From positions 1-64,000 of the forward strand of contig CAYLSV010000006.1 of NCBI GenBank assembly GCA_964386435.1: a stretch of DNA of 64,000 nt. Reading direction: 5' to 3'. The position numbers and the translations under genes were made by a program. Below the pieces are notes generated by a model. The model saw only the letters and a program-made list of their open reading frames with translations. It did not search any database and was not told the origin of the DNA. Of the stretch, positions 1 to 7,751 are shown one piece after another (the first letter of the stretch is position 1; every line of letters begins with the position of its first letter). This DNA comes from CAYLSV01 sp964386435. Lineage in GTDB: Bacteria; Planctomycetota; Phycisphaerae; Tepidisphaerales; Tepidisphaeraceae.

Positions 1-6
1 CTAACC

Positions 7-768
7 CTACTCCATCACGACGAACTTGCTGCGCACCTGTTGGCGGACGTAAGTTTTGCGGAGGTCGCGGACCGCGGGGTCGTCGGTGGGTTTGCCATGG
101 GTGCTGAGCCAGTGTTGGCCGCGGTCGATGAAGTCGCCGAAGCTGCGAGGGGTCATCTCGCGGGCAAAGTACGTGTCGCGGCGGATTGGCAGCAGGCGGG
201 CCAGCGGCGTGCCCTTGTCGATCGTGATTGGGCTGTGGTTTGGGTCGAGCTCGAGGACGACGTGCCAGGGGTAGCTCGCCGGGTACCAGTCGGTGTCGAT
301 CAACGCCGGGACGGTCCGCCACGAAGCAAGGCGTTGCTCGCCGCCGGGCCAGGGGACGCTGGTCATCATCAGCAGCTCGTTCGGGTCGGTTTGGAGGAAC
401 AGGAACGTGCTGAGCTTCACCTGGTGGCGGACTTCCTGCCACACGTCGTCGCTGATCACGTGCGGCAGCTGCTGGCCGCGCTCCCAGAACCAGGCGTACC
501 GCTGGACCATCGGCTGCCCGTCGCCGTCGTCGTCGGCCGCGTAGTCGAAGTCGCTGGCGAGCTCCACGTCCGGCTCGACGTGCCAGGCGTCGCCGTCGAA
601 GGTGAACGTCGCGTCGAAGTTCGCCAAGACGTCGAAGCCGAACCCGTTGGCCGCCCGGATCGGCGGGCACTCCTCGGGCCAGCCCCGGCCCGTGGGCCGC
701 TTGGCGTAAACGTCCCGCGCCGGCGTCGGGGCGAACAACTCCTGCCGGAATTTGTAGAAGTGCAGCAT
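7..768 (-). CDS. DUF6065-like protein, function unknown
   Basis: A 253-residue soluble protein with no signal peptide or membrane segment. The order of phrases (CPPIRAANGFGFDV, then LSTFLFLQTDPNELLMM, then DTDWYPASYPWHVVLEL, then a KGTPLARLLPI tail) is what I recognise from the DUF6065 family, whose biochemical role is not known. The ATG at 768 has a -10-like TACAGT (782 down to 777) 8 nt upstream and no Shine-Dalgarno, so the mRNA may be leaderless. It lies 22 nt downstream of the metallo-beta-lactamase-fold gene on the same strand and could also be co-transcribed with it. The family call rests on memory of the motif order, not on a search. Confidence 0.6.
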   Translation of the reverse strand: MLHFYKFRQELFAPTPARDVYAKRPTGRGWPEECPPIRAANGFGFDVLANFDATFTFDGDAWHVEPDVELASDFDYAADDDGDGQPMVQRYAWFWERGQQLPHVISDDVWQEVRHQVKLSTFLFLQTDPNELLMMTSVPWPGGEQRLASWRTVPALIDTDWYPASYPWHVVLELDPNHSPITIDKGTPLARLLPIRRDTYFAREMTPRSFGDFIDRGQHWLSTHGKPTDDPAVRDLRKTYVRQQVRSKFVVME

Positions 769-790
769 CGCCGGCCACTGTACCGACTCA

Positions 791-1510
791 CTAGCCCGCG
801 CCGCCGAGGACGCTCATCGACCGCGGGTTGTCGAACACGTTGTCATATCCCGGCACGATGGCGTCGGCGATCTCGTAGACCTCCCGCAGACTCTCCTGGG
901 CCTGTTCGATGGAGGCCGATTTGGGCAGCACCTGGCCGGCGAGGAAGTGGTCGCGGGTGGCCACGGCCGGGCCGCAGAGGAGGATGCTACGGGTCCGCTC
1001 GCTCAGCAGCAGCCCGCCGGTGCCGGGGGTCGCACCGGGCAGGGGGAACAAGTCGACGTGGTCCGACAGCTTGTCGTCCGCCGGGCGGAGCTTGCCGAGG
1101 AATGCCAGTTCGTTGCGGATCGGCGTCGGCACGTCCTCGCCCTCGTCGGCGGCGTCCTCGGCGAGCCGCTTGAGGTGCCCGGCCACCGCCAGCAGCTCGG
1201 CCTCGGCGGCAACCCACTGCGCCCCGCCGAACAGCTCGATGCCCGCCCGGTGGTGCGGCAGCAGCGTGGTGAGGAACACGATGTCGATGTCCGCCGGCTT
1301 GATCGGCGTCCGCTCGGCGAGGCGGGCGGCGAGGGCGGGCGCGGGCAACCCGGGGTCAACTAGGATCGTGGTGTCGCCGTCGACGATCAGGCTGGTGGTG
1401 GCGTGGGCGGTGCGGACCGGGCCGGGCTCGTGCCAAAGCAGGTTGCGGTCGAGCGTGCCGAGGCTCACAATGTCGAGCCGTGGCCCGGAAGCTGATGAAG
1501 GCGTGGACAA
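791..1510 (-). CDS. Metallo-beta-lactamase-fold protein lacking all metal ligands
   Basis: A 239-residue protein. The fold is visible from TSLIVDGDTTILVDPGLP near residue 39 and FLTTLLPHHRAG at 79-90. The usual THxHxDH metal site reads TTLLPHH, the second His in the GHTPG position reads GATPG, the GD ligand reads CGP (LLCGPAVATRDHF), and the final PGH reads PGYDN. Every zinc ligand except the last His of the first motif is therefore replaced, and a normal hydrolase is unlikely; a binding or structural role is inferred. The start drawn is TTG 1510, which keeps the RLDIVSLGTL strand typical of the family. A GTG at 1468 is the alternative and would avoid the overlap with the divergent lipoprotein gene. 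Confidence 0.75.
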   Translation of the reverse strand: MSTPSSASGPRLDIVSLGTLDRNLLWHEPGPVRTAHATTSLIVDGDTTILVDPGLPAPALAARLAERTPIKPADIDIVFLTTLLPHHRAGIELFGGAQWVAAEAELLAVAGHLKRLAEDAADEGEDVPTPIRNELAFLGKLRPADDKLSDHVDLFPLPGATPGTGGLLLSERTRSILLCGPAVATRDHFLAGQVLPKSASIEQAQESLREVYEIADAIVPGYDNVFDNPRSMSVLGGAG

Positions 1511-2256
1511 GGTGGCTCAGCTTTGCGGCGCTGGCCGTGGCTGTCCACGCCGGCGGCTGCGGGAAGGCGACCAACCCGATCCACGACGCCGCCCGACAAC
1601 AGCTCGCGGCACAGCCGGGCGAGATTCGCGTCATCACGCAGCTGCGCCGCGACCACGAGGCACCCATCATCCGGCGGGTGGCCGAGGCGGCGGCACGAGT
1701 GCGGGATTGGACCGGCATGCCGCCGCGCGAGCCGGTGACGGTGCGGGTGTTCCGCGACCGCGAGGCATGGGCGACTTGGACGGCGGCCAACGTCGCCGAG
1801 CCCGAAACGCTGTTGACGATCCGCCGCGGCGGCTATGCCCGCGGCACGGTCGCCGCTTTGCATGACATCGGCAACCTGCCGACCCAACGGCTCGCCGCTC
1901 ATGAGGCGACGCATGCCCTTTTCGCCGCGACGCTGCAATCGCCGCTGCCGCCGTTCGTGGAGGAGGGGTTGGCGCGGCACGTCGAGTGGCAGGGGCAACC
2001 GATGCCGCCGAACGCCCCCACCACCAACCTGCCGCTGGCGACGCTGCTGCGCACGTCGGCCGCCGATGTTGCAGGTCGTCCAGCCCTCGCCGCCGCGTGG
2101 TACAACGACGCTCACCGCCTCGCCGATGTGCTGCTGGGCGAACACCCGGCCGCGACGACGCAGGCGCTGCACGCGATGGCGGCGTCGCCCGTGCCTTTCG
2201 CCGAAGCGCTGGCGGCGGGGGGCGTCGAGTTGCACGACTTGACGGTGGTTCGATAG
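1480..2256 (+). CDS. Lipoprotein zinc metallopeptidase (gluzincin-like)
   Basis: 258 residues. An N-terminal hydrophobic stretch ends in a lipobox (AGGC, Cys27), so the protein is probably lipid-anchored. The catalytic motif HEATH lies at 141-145, followed by VEEGLARHVEW around 160-170, where the Glu would be the third zinc ligand as in gluzincins of the peptidase MA type. The substrate is unknown. It is divergent from, and overlaps by about 30 bp, the metallo-beta-lactamase-fold gene. A second ATG at 1495 would shorten the overlap. The 3' end is followed by a long palindrome (2270-2357) that may terminate transcription. Confidence 0.72.
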   Translation: MARKLMKAWTRWLSFAALAVAVHAGGCGKATNPIHDAARQQLAAQPGEIRVITQLRRDHEAPIIRRVAEAAARVRDWTGMPPREPVTVRVFRDREAWATWTAANVAEPETLLTIRRGGYARGTVAALHDIGNLPTQRLAAHEATHALFAATLQSPLPPFVEEGLARHVEWQGQPMPPNAPTTNLPLATLLRTSAADVAGRPALAAAWYNDAHRLADVLLGEHPAATTQALHAMAASPVPFAEALAAGGVELHDLTVVR

Positions 2257-2269
2257 TCGCGAGCGTTCC

Positions 2270-2357
2270 GACCTGCGGCACGTGGTGCCGCGGCTACCGC
2301 GGGCGGGAGCACATGGAAGCTCGACAGCGGTAGCCGCCGCACCACGTGCGGCAGGTC
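2270..2357. repeat. Palindromic repeat, family A copy 1
   Basis: Left arm 2270-2300 begins GACCTGCGGCACGTGG and right arm 2327-2357 is its reverse complement with two mismatches in 31 positions. The 26-nt loop is GC-rich. The left arm is identical over all 31 bases to the right arm of copy 2 at 32774-32804. It sits just after the stop codon of the metallopeptidase gene and before the promoter of the amidase gene. Confidence 0.9.
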
Positions 2358-2369
2358 CGTCTGCTGCGC

Positions 2370-2399
2370 TTGACTTGATGGGGGTCCGCCTGCGATGCT
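2370..2399 (+). promoter_or_regulatory. Promoter of the amidase fusion gene
   Basis: TTGACT (2370-2375), an 18-bp spacer and GATGCT (2394-2399). The ATG at 2406 follows after only 6 nt, so transcription would begin at or next to the start codon and the message would be leaderless. The same GATGCT-N6-start geometry occurs before 25666 (minus) and 30081 (plus). Confidence 0.6.
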
Positions 2400-2405
2400 T
2401 CAGAA

Positions 2406-4427
2406 ATGCTCCATCGCCTCGGGCCGCTCATTGTGCTCGCGTTGCTGCTGTCGGGTTGCCAAGGGAAGCCGGCCGAGCTGACGGCTAAAGCCCCGGCGGC
2501 GCGGCCGGCGTGGGACGAGCGGCCGGCGGCGAATTATCCGAAGCACCCGTGGGAAGCGGCGCTGGCGGACCGCGTGATCGCCCTCGACCCCGGCCACGGC
2601 GGCGACGGCCACATCCCCGGCTACAAGCGTGGCCCGACCGGCGTCCGCGAAGCGGCGATGAATTTGCGGGTCGGGTTGTTCCTGCGGGATTTTCTGGAAC
2701 AGGCCGGGGCGACGGTGGTGATGACGCGGACCGAGGACGTCGACTCGACGCTCAGCGAGCGGGTGGCGATCGCCAACGAGGCCGACGCCGACGTGTTCAT
2801 CAGCTTGCACCACAACGCCGGCGGCTCGCCGGAGGCGAACTACACAACCGTCTGGCACCACGGCCGCCCCGCCGACGCGGGACCGGCGCTGGACCTGGCC
2901 CGCTACGTCAGCTTCGAGATCACCGACGCCCTGCGGACCGACGCCGGCAAGACCAGCCCGGTGATGAGCGACTTCCAGATGTATGCCGGCGGCTTCGGCG
3001 TCCTGCGGCCGGCGGAGATGCCGGCGGTGCTCACCGAGAGCAGCTTCTTCAGCCACCCCGAGGAGGAGCAACGCCTCGCCGACCCGGCGTACAACGAGCG
3101 GGAGGCGTACGCGATCTACCGCGCCCTGGCCGCCTACTTCCGCCACGGCACGCCGGGGCAAACGCTCACGCTCGACGGCAGCACGCTGACCGGGCAGCTC
3201 GACGACGGCCTGCCGGGCTGGTGGGGCGCGGAGCTGCGCGGGCCGCTGCCGGACACCGTGGTGCTGACGGCCGATGGCGAGCGGCTGCCGATCGAGTACG
3301 ACGTGGAGGCACGATCGCTCACGGCCCGACTGCCGGCGGGGGCCAAGGCGTTGTCGCTGAAGTTCCAGAACACGTTCAAGCACGACAACTGGCCGCAGCA
3401 CTACGTTGTCGAGGGTGGCGAGCTGTCGCCGCGTGCCCGGCCGCCCGCGCCGACGACCCGACCCGCCGAGGAAGTTTCGACGACCATGATCTCCACCAGC
3501 GACGACCAGCCGTGGGCCCAACTGCCGGCCATCACCTTTCCCGTCGAGTTGACCGGCCCCGGCATCAGCGGCACGCTCGACCACGGCCTGAGCCTGCCCC
3601 CCGGCAGCGCGCTGACAATCGCCAAAATCGACCCGGCCACCGGCGAGCTGGCAGCCGTCCGCTACGACCGCACCGGCGACCGCGGCTTTTACCCCGCCAG
3701 CACCGTCAAGACCGTCACCGGCACCCTGCTCGTCCTGCAGCTCCAAGACCTCGGCCTGACGGCAGAAAACGACATCGAGATCGGCGCCGGCGAGCGGCAG
3801 AACGTCGGCGCGCTGCTCACCGACATGATCAAGGACAGCGGCAACGACGCCTACAACGACCTCGCCGAAGTCGTCGGCTTTGCTGAGACGCGCCGGGCGA
3901 TGGACGAATGGGGTGCGACCAACAGCGCGATGCGGCGGCACTTCAAGCGGCCGCGGACGAACCACTCGCCGGAAGTTCGGTTCTACGACGGCGACAAGTT
4001 GGTGAAGACGCTGCCCGCCCGGCCCGGCGTCGACTTCCCGCTCAACAAGGACGGCGGCGAGAGCAATCTGTTCACCGCCGACGATTTGGTGCGCGTGTTG
4101 GCCGCCACGTTTCAAGGCCCGGCCCGCGACGCCCCGGCGTTCGGCACCCTCGCCGCGGCGATGCGGGAGACGAACGAACGCTTCCTCGGCCGCGGCCTGG
4201 ACCGCTTCGGCGACCGCTTCGTCAGCTACAACAAGCCCGGCTGGTGGCCGCCCGAGGGCAACAACGTCGACATGATCTACATCCATGACCGCCACACCGG
4301 CGACCACTACTACGTCGGGGCGTACTACCAGACCGAGCCGGAGAAGATCGAGGAGGCCCAAGCCGGGCTGGCCGACGCGATGGCGCAGATCGTCCGCTGG
4401 ATCGACGAAGGCAAGATCAACTTCTGA
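2406..4427 (+). CDS. Lipoprotein: N-acetylmuramoyl-L-alanine amidase fused to a serine beta-lactamase-like domain
   Basis: 673 residues with a lipobox LLSGC (Cys18). Residues 55-247 are an Amidase_3 domain, which cleaves the lactam-linked peptide from MurNAc. The zinc ligands are H64 (DPGHGG), E82 (VREAAMN) and H135 (SLHHN), and the catalytic Glu is E211 (LTESSF). After a linker that includes a Pro/Thr-rich stretch, residues 370-670 look like a class A beta-lactamase or D,D-peptidase fold: S432-T-V-K435 (SxxK), S478-G-N480 (SxN) and K610-P-G612 in the KTG position. I see no clear Glu166 equivalent. This suggests one surface-anchored protein acting on both peptidoglycan stem linkage and peptide, but substrate and activity of the second half are inferred. 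The promoter at 2370-2399 is close to the start codon. Confidence 0.85.
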   Translation: MLHRLGPLIVLALLLSGCQGKPAELTAKAPAARPAWDERPAANYPKHPWEAALADRVIALDPGHGGDGHIPGYKRGPTGVREAAMNLRVGLFLRDFLEQAGATVVMTRTEDVDSTLSERVAIANEADADVFISLHHNAGGSPEANYTTVWHHGRPADAGPALDLARYVSFEITDALRTDAGKTSPVMSDFQMYAGGFGVLRPAEMPAVLTESSFFSHPEEEQRLADPAYNEREAYAIYRALAAYFRHGTPGQTLTLDGSTLTGQLDDGLPGWWGAELRGPLPDTVVLTADGERLPIEYDVEARSLTARLPAGAKALSLKFQNTFKHDNWPQHYVVEGGELSPRARPPAPTTRPAEEVSTTMISTSDDQPWAQLPAITFPVELTGPGISGTLDHGLSLPPGSALTIAKIDPATGELAAVRYDRTGDRGFYPASTVKTVTGTLLVLQLQDLGLTAENDIEIGAGERQNVGALLTDMIKDSGNDAYNDLAEVVGFAETRRAMDEWGATNSAMRRHFKRPRTNHSPEVRFYDGDKLVKTLPARPGVDFPLNKDGGESNLFTADDLVRVLAATFQGPARDAPAFGTLAAAMRETNERFLGRGLDRFGDRFVSYNKPGWWPPEGNNVDMIYIHDRHTGDHYYVGAYYQTEPEKIEEAQAGLADAMAQIVRWIDEGKINF

Positions 4428-4447
4428 CCGCCCTACCCTGTCGCCGC

Positions 4448-5344
4448 ATGTTCCGCACGTTCGTCCTAGCCCGCCACACATTCGCCGAGGCGGTGGCGCA
4501 GCCGATCTACCTGCTGGTGCTTGTCGTCGGTGCGGCCATCCTCGGGGTGCTGGCGCTCTTGCCGTTCTTCACGCTCGGCGAGGATGTGCAGATGTTCATG
4601 GACGTCGGCCGGGACATCATCGTGCTGTTGGTGCTGCTGGCGACGCTGTTCGCGACCAGCGCGACGATTTACAACGAGATCGAGGACCGGACCATGCTCA
4701 CGCTGATGAGCAAGCCGGTGGCGCGGTGGCAGGTGATCGTCGGTAAATTTCTCGGCCTCGCCGCCTCGGCGGGGGTGGCGGTGCTCGTGCTCGGAGGCGT
4801 GCTGCTCTTGCTCACGCTCTGGCGGTTGCCGGGCGATTACGCGATCAGCACGACCAGCATCGACGACCGCGATGTGAGCCGCATCGCCGATCTGCGGCTC
4901 ATGCACGGCGTCGGGCTCGTCGCCTCGCTCGTCACGGCGTGGCTGCAGATCGCGGTGCTGGCGGCGGTCGGCATTGCCATCAGCACGCGGGCGTCGCTGG
5001 TGGTGAACTTGCCGGCGGTGCTGTTCGTCTATTTCGCCGGCAATCTGAGCCGCTTCATCGACGCCGCGGCCGCCGAGGGCTCGCTGCTGACGCGGACCGT
5101 TGCCTGGATCGCCAACGCGTTCGTGCCGTTCCTGGGCATGTTCGATTTGCGCGACCGCACCCTCTTCGGCACCATCGCGGTGCCCGGCACGAACTTCGTC
5201 AACGACACCGCCGCCGCCAGCCTCGGCGGCATCGCGGCCGATGTCTCGCTGGCCGCCCTCTACGCCGCCCTGTACGCCGCAGCCATCCTGGGCATCGGCC
5301 TGCTCCTGTTCCGCAGTCGCGAACTGGGCGGGGCGGCGGGATGA
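4448..5344 (+). CDS. ABC-2 type transporter permease
   Basis: 298 residues with about six membrane helices. The phrase YNEIEDRTMLTLMSKPVARW after the second helix is typical of ABC-2 permeases of the multi-copper-maturation type (NosY-like). No ATP-binding subunit is encoded nearby, so the partner must lie elsewhere and the substrate is unknown. A TACCCT box lies 8 nt before the ATG; the gene may alternatively be co-transcribed with the amidase gene 20 nt upstream. Its TGA stop (5342-5344) runs directly into the palindromic element at 5343-5441. Confidence 0.85.
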   Translation: MFRTFVLARHTFAEAVAQPIYLLVLVVGAAILGVLALLPFFTLGEDVQMFMDVGRDIIVLLVLLATLFATSATIYNEIEDRTMLTLMSKPVARWQVIVGKFLGLAASAGVAVLVLGGVLLLLTLWRLPGDYAISTTSIDDRDVSRIADLRLMHGVGLVASLVTAWLQIAVLAAVGIAISTRASLVVNLPAVLFVYFAGNLSRFIDAAAAEGSLLTRTVAWIANAFVPFLGMFDLRDRTLFGTIAVPGTNFVNDTAAASLGGIAADVSLAALYAALYAAAILGIGLLLFRSRELGGAAG

Positions 5345-5441
5345 AGTCTGATGTGGTGAAGTTTGACTTGATGAATTGCCGAAGAGGCTCTTCCAGCGTG
5401 TCCGGCAACTCACCATGTCAAACTTCACCACGTCACACTTC
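5343..5441. repeat. Palindromic repeat, family E copy 1
   Basis: Left arm 5343-5367 (GAAGTCTGATGTGGTGAAGT...) pairs with right arm 5417-5441 with two mismatches in 25. An inner stem TTGCCG/CGGCAA and an apical GAAGAG/CTCTTC stem extend the hairpin. The first bases are shared with the TGA stop of the permease gene. Copy 2 at 5932-6030 has the same layout and a similar apex ending TGTCCGGCAA. The element is AT-richer than its surroundings. Confidence 0.9.
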
Positions 5442-5486
5442 CGCCCAACCGCACCACATCGCGCCGCGGTTGGTTAAGCTGCCGAC

Positions 5487-5933
5487 GTGCCCGATGCCGA
5501 CCAATTGCTTGCCGACGCCATCGCCCTCGCGGCCGATTTGTTCCGCCACGAGCGCGATCGGGCGGGCCGTCCGTACGTGCTGCACTTGCTCCACGTCATG
5601 AACGCCGTGCAAGTTGACGGTCCCGATGCGATGACCGTCGCCGTGTTGCACGACGTGCTGGAAGACACACCCACGACCGCCGCCGACCTGCTCGCCCGCG
5701 GCTTCCCGCCGACCATCGTCGACGCCGTCGAGGCGATGACAAAACGAGCCGGCGAGCCGTACGACGACTACATCAACCGTGTCCGGCAGAACCCGCTCGC
5801 CCGCGTGGTCAAGCGGGCCGATATCCGCCACAACCTCGATGTCCTGCGCCTGAACCGCCCGCCGACAGACAAGGAGCTGCAGCGGGTCCGGAAGTACGTC
5901 ACGGCCCACCTCGCCCTTGGCGACACTGAATGA
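5487..5933 (+). CDS. Small HD-domain hydrolase related to RelA/SpoT hydrolase domains
   Basis: 148 residues. HLLHVM near residue 33, VAVLHDVLED near 52-61 (the HD pair) and VKRADIRHN near 108-116 correspond to the metal-binding and nucleotide-pocket motifs of SpoT-type (p)ppGpp hydrolases, where the last motif is usually VKLADRLHN. There is no synthetase or regulatory domain, so it resembles a stand-alone small alarmone hydrolase; ppGpp as substrate is inferred. Start is GTG 5487 with TAAGCT 6 nt upstream and no Shine-Dalgarno. The stop codon TGA merges with the next palindrome. Confidence 0.75.
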   Translation: MPDADQLLADAIALAADLFRHERDRAGRPYVLHLLHVMNAVQVDGPDAMTVAVLHDVLEDTPTTAADLLARGFPPTIVDAVEAMTKRAGEPYDDYINRVRQNPLARVVKRADIRHNLDVLRLNRPPTDKELQRVRKYVTAHLALGDTE

Positions 5934-6030
5934 AGTTTGACGTGGTGAAGTGTGCCGTGTTGATTTTCCGAAGACGTCTCGACGAGGTGTCCGGCAAATC
6001 AACACGTCACACTTCACCACGTCATACTTC
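5932..6030. repeat. Palindromic repeat, family E copy 2
   Basis: Left arm 5932-5969 (GAAGTTTGACGTGGTGAAGT...) and right arm 5993-6030 pair over 38 positions with about three mismatches; the apex CCGAAGA...TGTCCGG matches copy 1. The element begins inside the TGA stop codon of the HD gene and ends 3 nt before the stop of convergent leuA, so it could terminate transcription from both sides. Confidence 0.9.
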
Positions 6031-6033
6031 CCC

Positions 6034-7602
6034 TCACACCCCGCTGCCCTGCACCACCTCGCGCCTCGACGGGTTCCGCAGGCGGTTGATGCAGTGGATG
6101 TACGCCAGCGTGGAGGCCTCGAGGATGTCAGTCGACAACCCCCGGCCGGCGGCTTGGTGGCCCTGGGGGTCGGTGAGCTCGACGCGGGCCTCGCCCTGGG
6201 CGTCCTTGCCGCGGCTGACGCTGCGGATGCGGTAGTCGCCCAGCTTGTACTGCTGCCCGACGATCCGCATGATCGCCGAGTAGATAGCGTCGACCGGCCC
6301 GTCGCCGACGTTGGCGTCCTGGCGAATCTGGCCGTCGGGGTCGATGAGCGTGACCGTCGCCGTGGGCACCAGCGTGTCGCTGCCGGCGGTCACCTGCAAC
6401 CCGGCCAGCTTCCACCGGCCGCCCTCGCCGCTGTTCTCCAGGAGGTCGTCGATGATCGCCTCGATGTCTTCGTCGTAGACCTCCTTCTTCTTGTCGGCGA
6501 GTTTCTTGAACTGCTCGAATGCCGTCTGCATGTGATCGTCGGCCAGCGCGTAGCCGAGCTCGCCGACCCGGCTGCGGAACGCCGCCCGGCCGCTGTGCTT
6601 GCCGAGGACCAACACGTTGCCCGGGATGCCGACGCTGGCGGGGTCCATGATCTCGTAGGTTTCACGCTTCTTCAGCACGCCGTCCTGGTGGATGCCGCTC
6701 TCGTGGGCGAAGGCGTTTTGCCCGACGATGGCCTTGTTCCGCTGGACGGTGAGGCCGGTCATCGTGCTGACCATCCGGCTCGTGGGGAACAGCCGCTTGG
6801 CGTCGATGCCGGTCGAGTACTTGAAGTGATCGCCGCGGGTCCGCACCGCCATGACCAGCTCCTCCAGCGCCGCGTTGCCGGCCCGCTCGCCGATGCCGTT
6901 GATCGTGCACTCCACCTGCCGCGCCCCGCCCTCGACGCCGGCGAGGCTGTTCGCCACGGCCATGCCCAGGTCGTTGTGGCAGTGCGTGCTCAGGACGATG
7001 CCGCGCTCACTCAGCATCGGCAGCGCCGCGAGCAGGTCGCTGAAGATCCGCCCGTACTCTGCCGGGTGGCTGTAGCCGACGGTGTCGGGCAAGTTGATCG
7101 TCGTCGCCCCCGCCTCGACGGCCGCGCGGGTCATCTCGATGAGGAACTCCATCTCGGTCCGGCTGGCGTCTTCCGGCGAGAACTCCACGTCATCGCACAG
7201 CCGCCGCGCCTGCTCGATGCTGCGGGTGGCGAGGTCGATGATCTCCTGTTTCCCCTTCTTCAGCTTGTGTTCGCGGTGAATCTTGCTGGTGGCGCAAAAG
7301 ACGTGCAGCCGCCCCTTCGCCGCCGGCTCGATGGCCGCCGCCGCCCGGTCGATGTCGCCCAGCACGCACCGCGCCAGCCCGCACACCGTCGCCCTCGACA
7401 CCGCCTCGGCCACCGCCCGCACGCTCTGGAAATCCCCCTCGCTGCTGATCGGAAAGCCGGCCTCGATCACGTCGACGCCCAGCGTCTCCAGCGCCCGCCC
7501 GATCTCCACCTTCTCGGCCAGCGTGAGCGTCGCCCCCGGCGACTGCTCGCCGTCGCGGAGCGTGGTGTCGAAGATGCGGACGTGGTTCGGATCAACAGGC
7601 AT
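6034..7602 (-). CDS. leuA: 2-isopropylmalate synthase
   Basis: 522 residues. It condenses acetyl-CoA with 2-ketoisovalerate, the first committed step of leucine synthesis. The N-terminal TIM barrel opens with IFDTTLRDGEQSPG and has STHCHNDLGMA and GIGERAGN, the metal- and substrate-binding motifs of the HMGL-like family. The C-terminal third from about residue 390 is the LeuA allosteric domain that senses leucine. ATG 7602 is chosen because RIFDTTLRDGE follows at the usual distance; upstream codons fall in the attenuator stem. There is no strong Shine-Dalgarno. Expression is very probably controlled by the leader at 7620-7780. No leuB, leuC or leuD is nearby. A palindrome follows the stop. 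Confidence 0.97.
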   Translation of the reverse strand: MPVDPNHVRIFDTTLRDGEQSPGATLTLAEKVEIGRALETLGVDVIEAGFPISSEGDFQSVRAVAEAVSRATVCGLARCVLGDIDRAAAAIEPAAKGRLHVFCATSKIHREHKLKKGKQEIIDLATRSIEQARRLCDDVEFSPEDASRTEMEFLIEMTRAAVEAGATTINLPDTVGYSHPAEYGRIFSDLLAALPMLSERGIVLSTHCHNDLGMAVANSLAGVEGGARQVECTINGIGERAGNAALEELVMAVRTRGDHFKYSTGIDAKRLFPTSRMVSTMTGLTVQRNKAIVGQNAFAHESGIHQDGVLKKRETYEIMDPASVGIPGNVLVLGKHSGRAAFRSRVGELGYALADDHMQTAFEQFKKLADKKKEVYDEDIEAIIDDLLENSGEGGRWKLAGLQVTAGSDTLVPTATVTLIDPDGQIRQDANVGDGPVDAIYSAIMRIVGQQYKLGDYRIRSVSRGKDAQGEARVELTDPQGHQAAGRGLSTDILEASTLAYIHCINRLRNPSRREVVQGSGV

Positions 7603-7619
7603 GGCGAATCTCGGCGGGG

Positions 7620-7655
7620 AAAAAGAAAACGCCCCGCGGCAACAGCCGCGGGGCG
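7620..7655 (-). terminator. Attenuator (intrinsic terminator) of leuA
   Basis: On the minus strand CGCCCCGCGGC, loop TGTT and GCCGCGGGGCG form a perfect 11-bp stem (7655 down to 7630), followed at once by TTTTCTTTTT (7629 down to 7620). It lies 17 nt before the leuA ATG and downstream of a leucine-rich leader peptide, which makes it an attenuator rather than an end-of-gene terminator. Confidence 0.92.
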
Positions 7656-7692
7656 AGGAAGTCGGGTCGATCAAGCAACGCCACCTCAGCCC
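7650..7692 (-). promoter_or_regulatory. Antiterminator pairing of the leu leader
   Basis: GGGCTGAGG (7692 down to 7684), which contains the leader-peptide stop codon, can pair with CCTCGCCCC (7658 down to 7650) over 8 of 9 positions counting one G-U. The second segment includes the 5' arm of the terminator, so the two hairpins exclude each other. A ribosome stalled at the Leu codons would leave this pairing free to form; a ribosome reaching the stop would cover it and allow termination. Confidence 0.75.
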
Positions 7693-7745
7693 ACGGCCAC
7701 ACCGCGGAGCAAAAGAAGGTCGGCGAGCAGCACGATCAACGTCAC
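7686..7745 (-). CDS. leuL: leu leader peptide (attenuation)
   Basis: Nineteen codons, GTG 7745 to TGA 7686, reading MTLIVLLADLLLLRGVAVG. Seven of 19 residues are Leu, with four in a row encoded CTT CTT TTG CTC. CTT and TTG are uncommon in this GC-rich sequence, which would sharpen stalling when charged tRNA-Leu runs low. A promoter ends 6 nt before the GTG, so the peptide is probably read from a leaderless mRNA. The gene is too short for routine gene finders. Symbol by analogy with leader peptides of leu operons. Confidence 0.85.
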   Translation of the reverse strand: MTLIVLLADLLLLRGVAVG

Positions 7746-7751
7746 GCCCGC

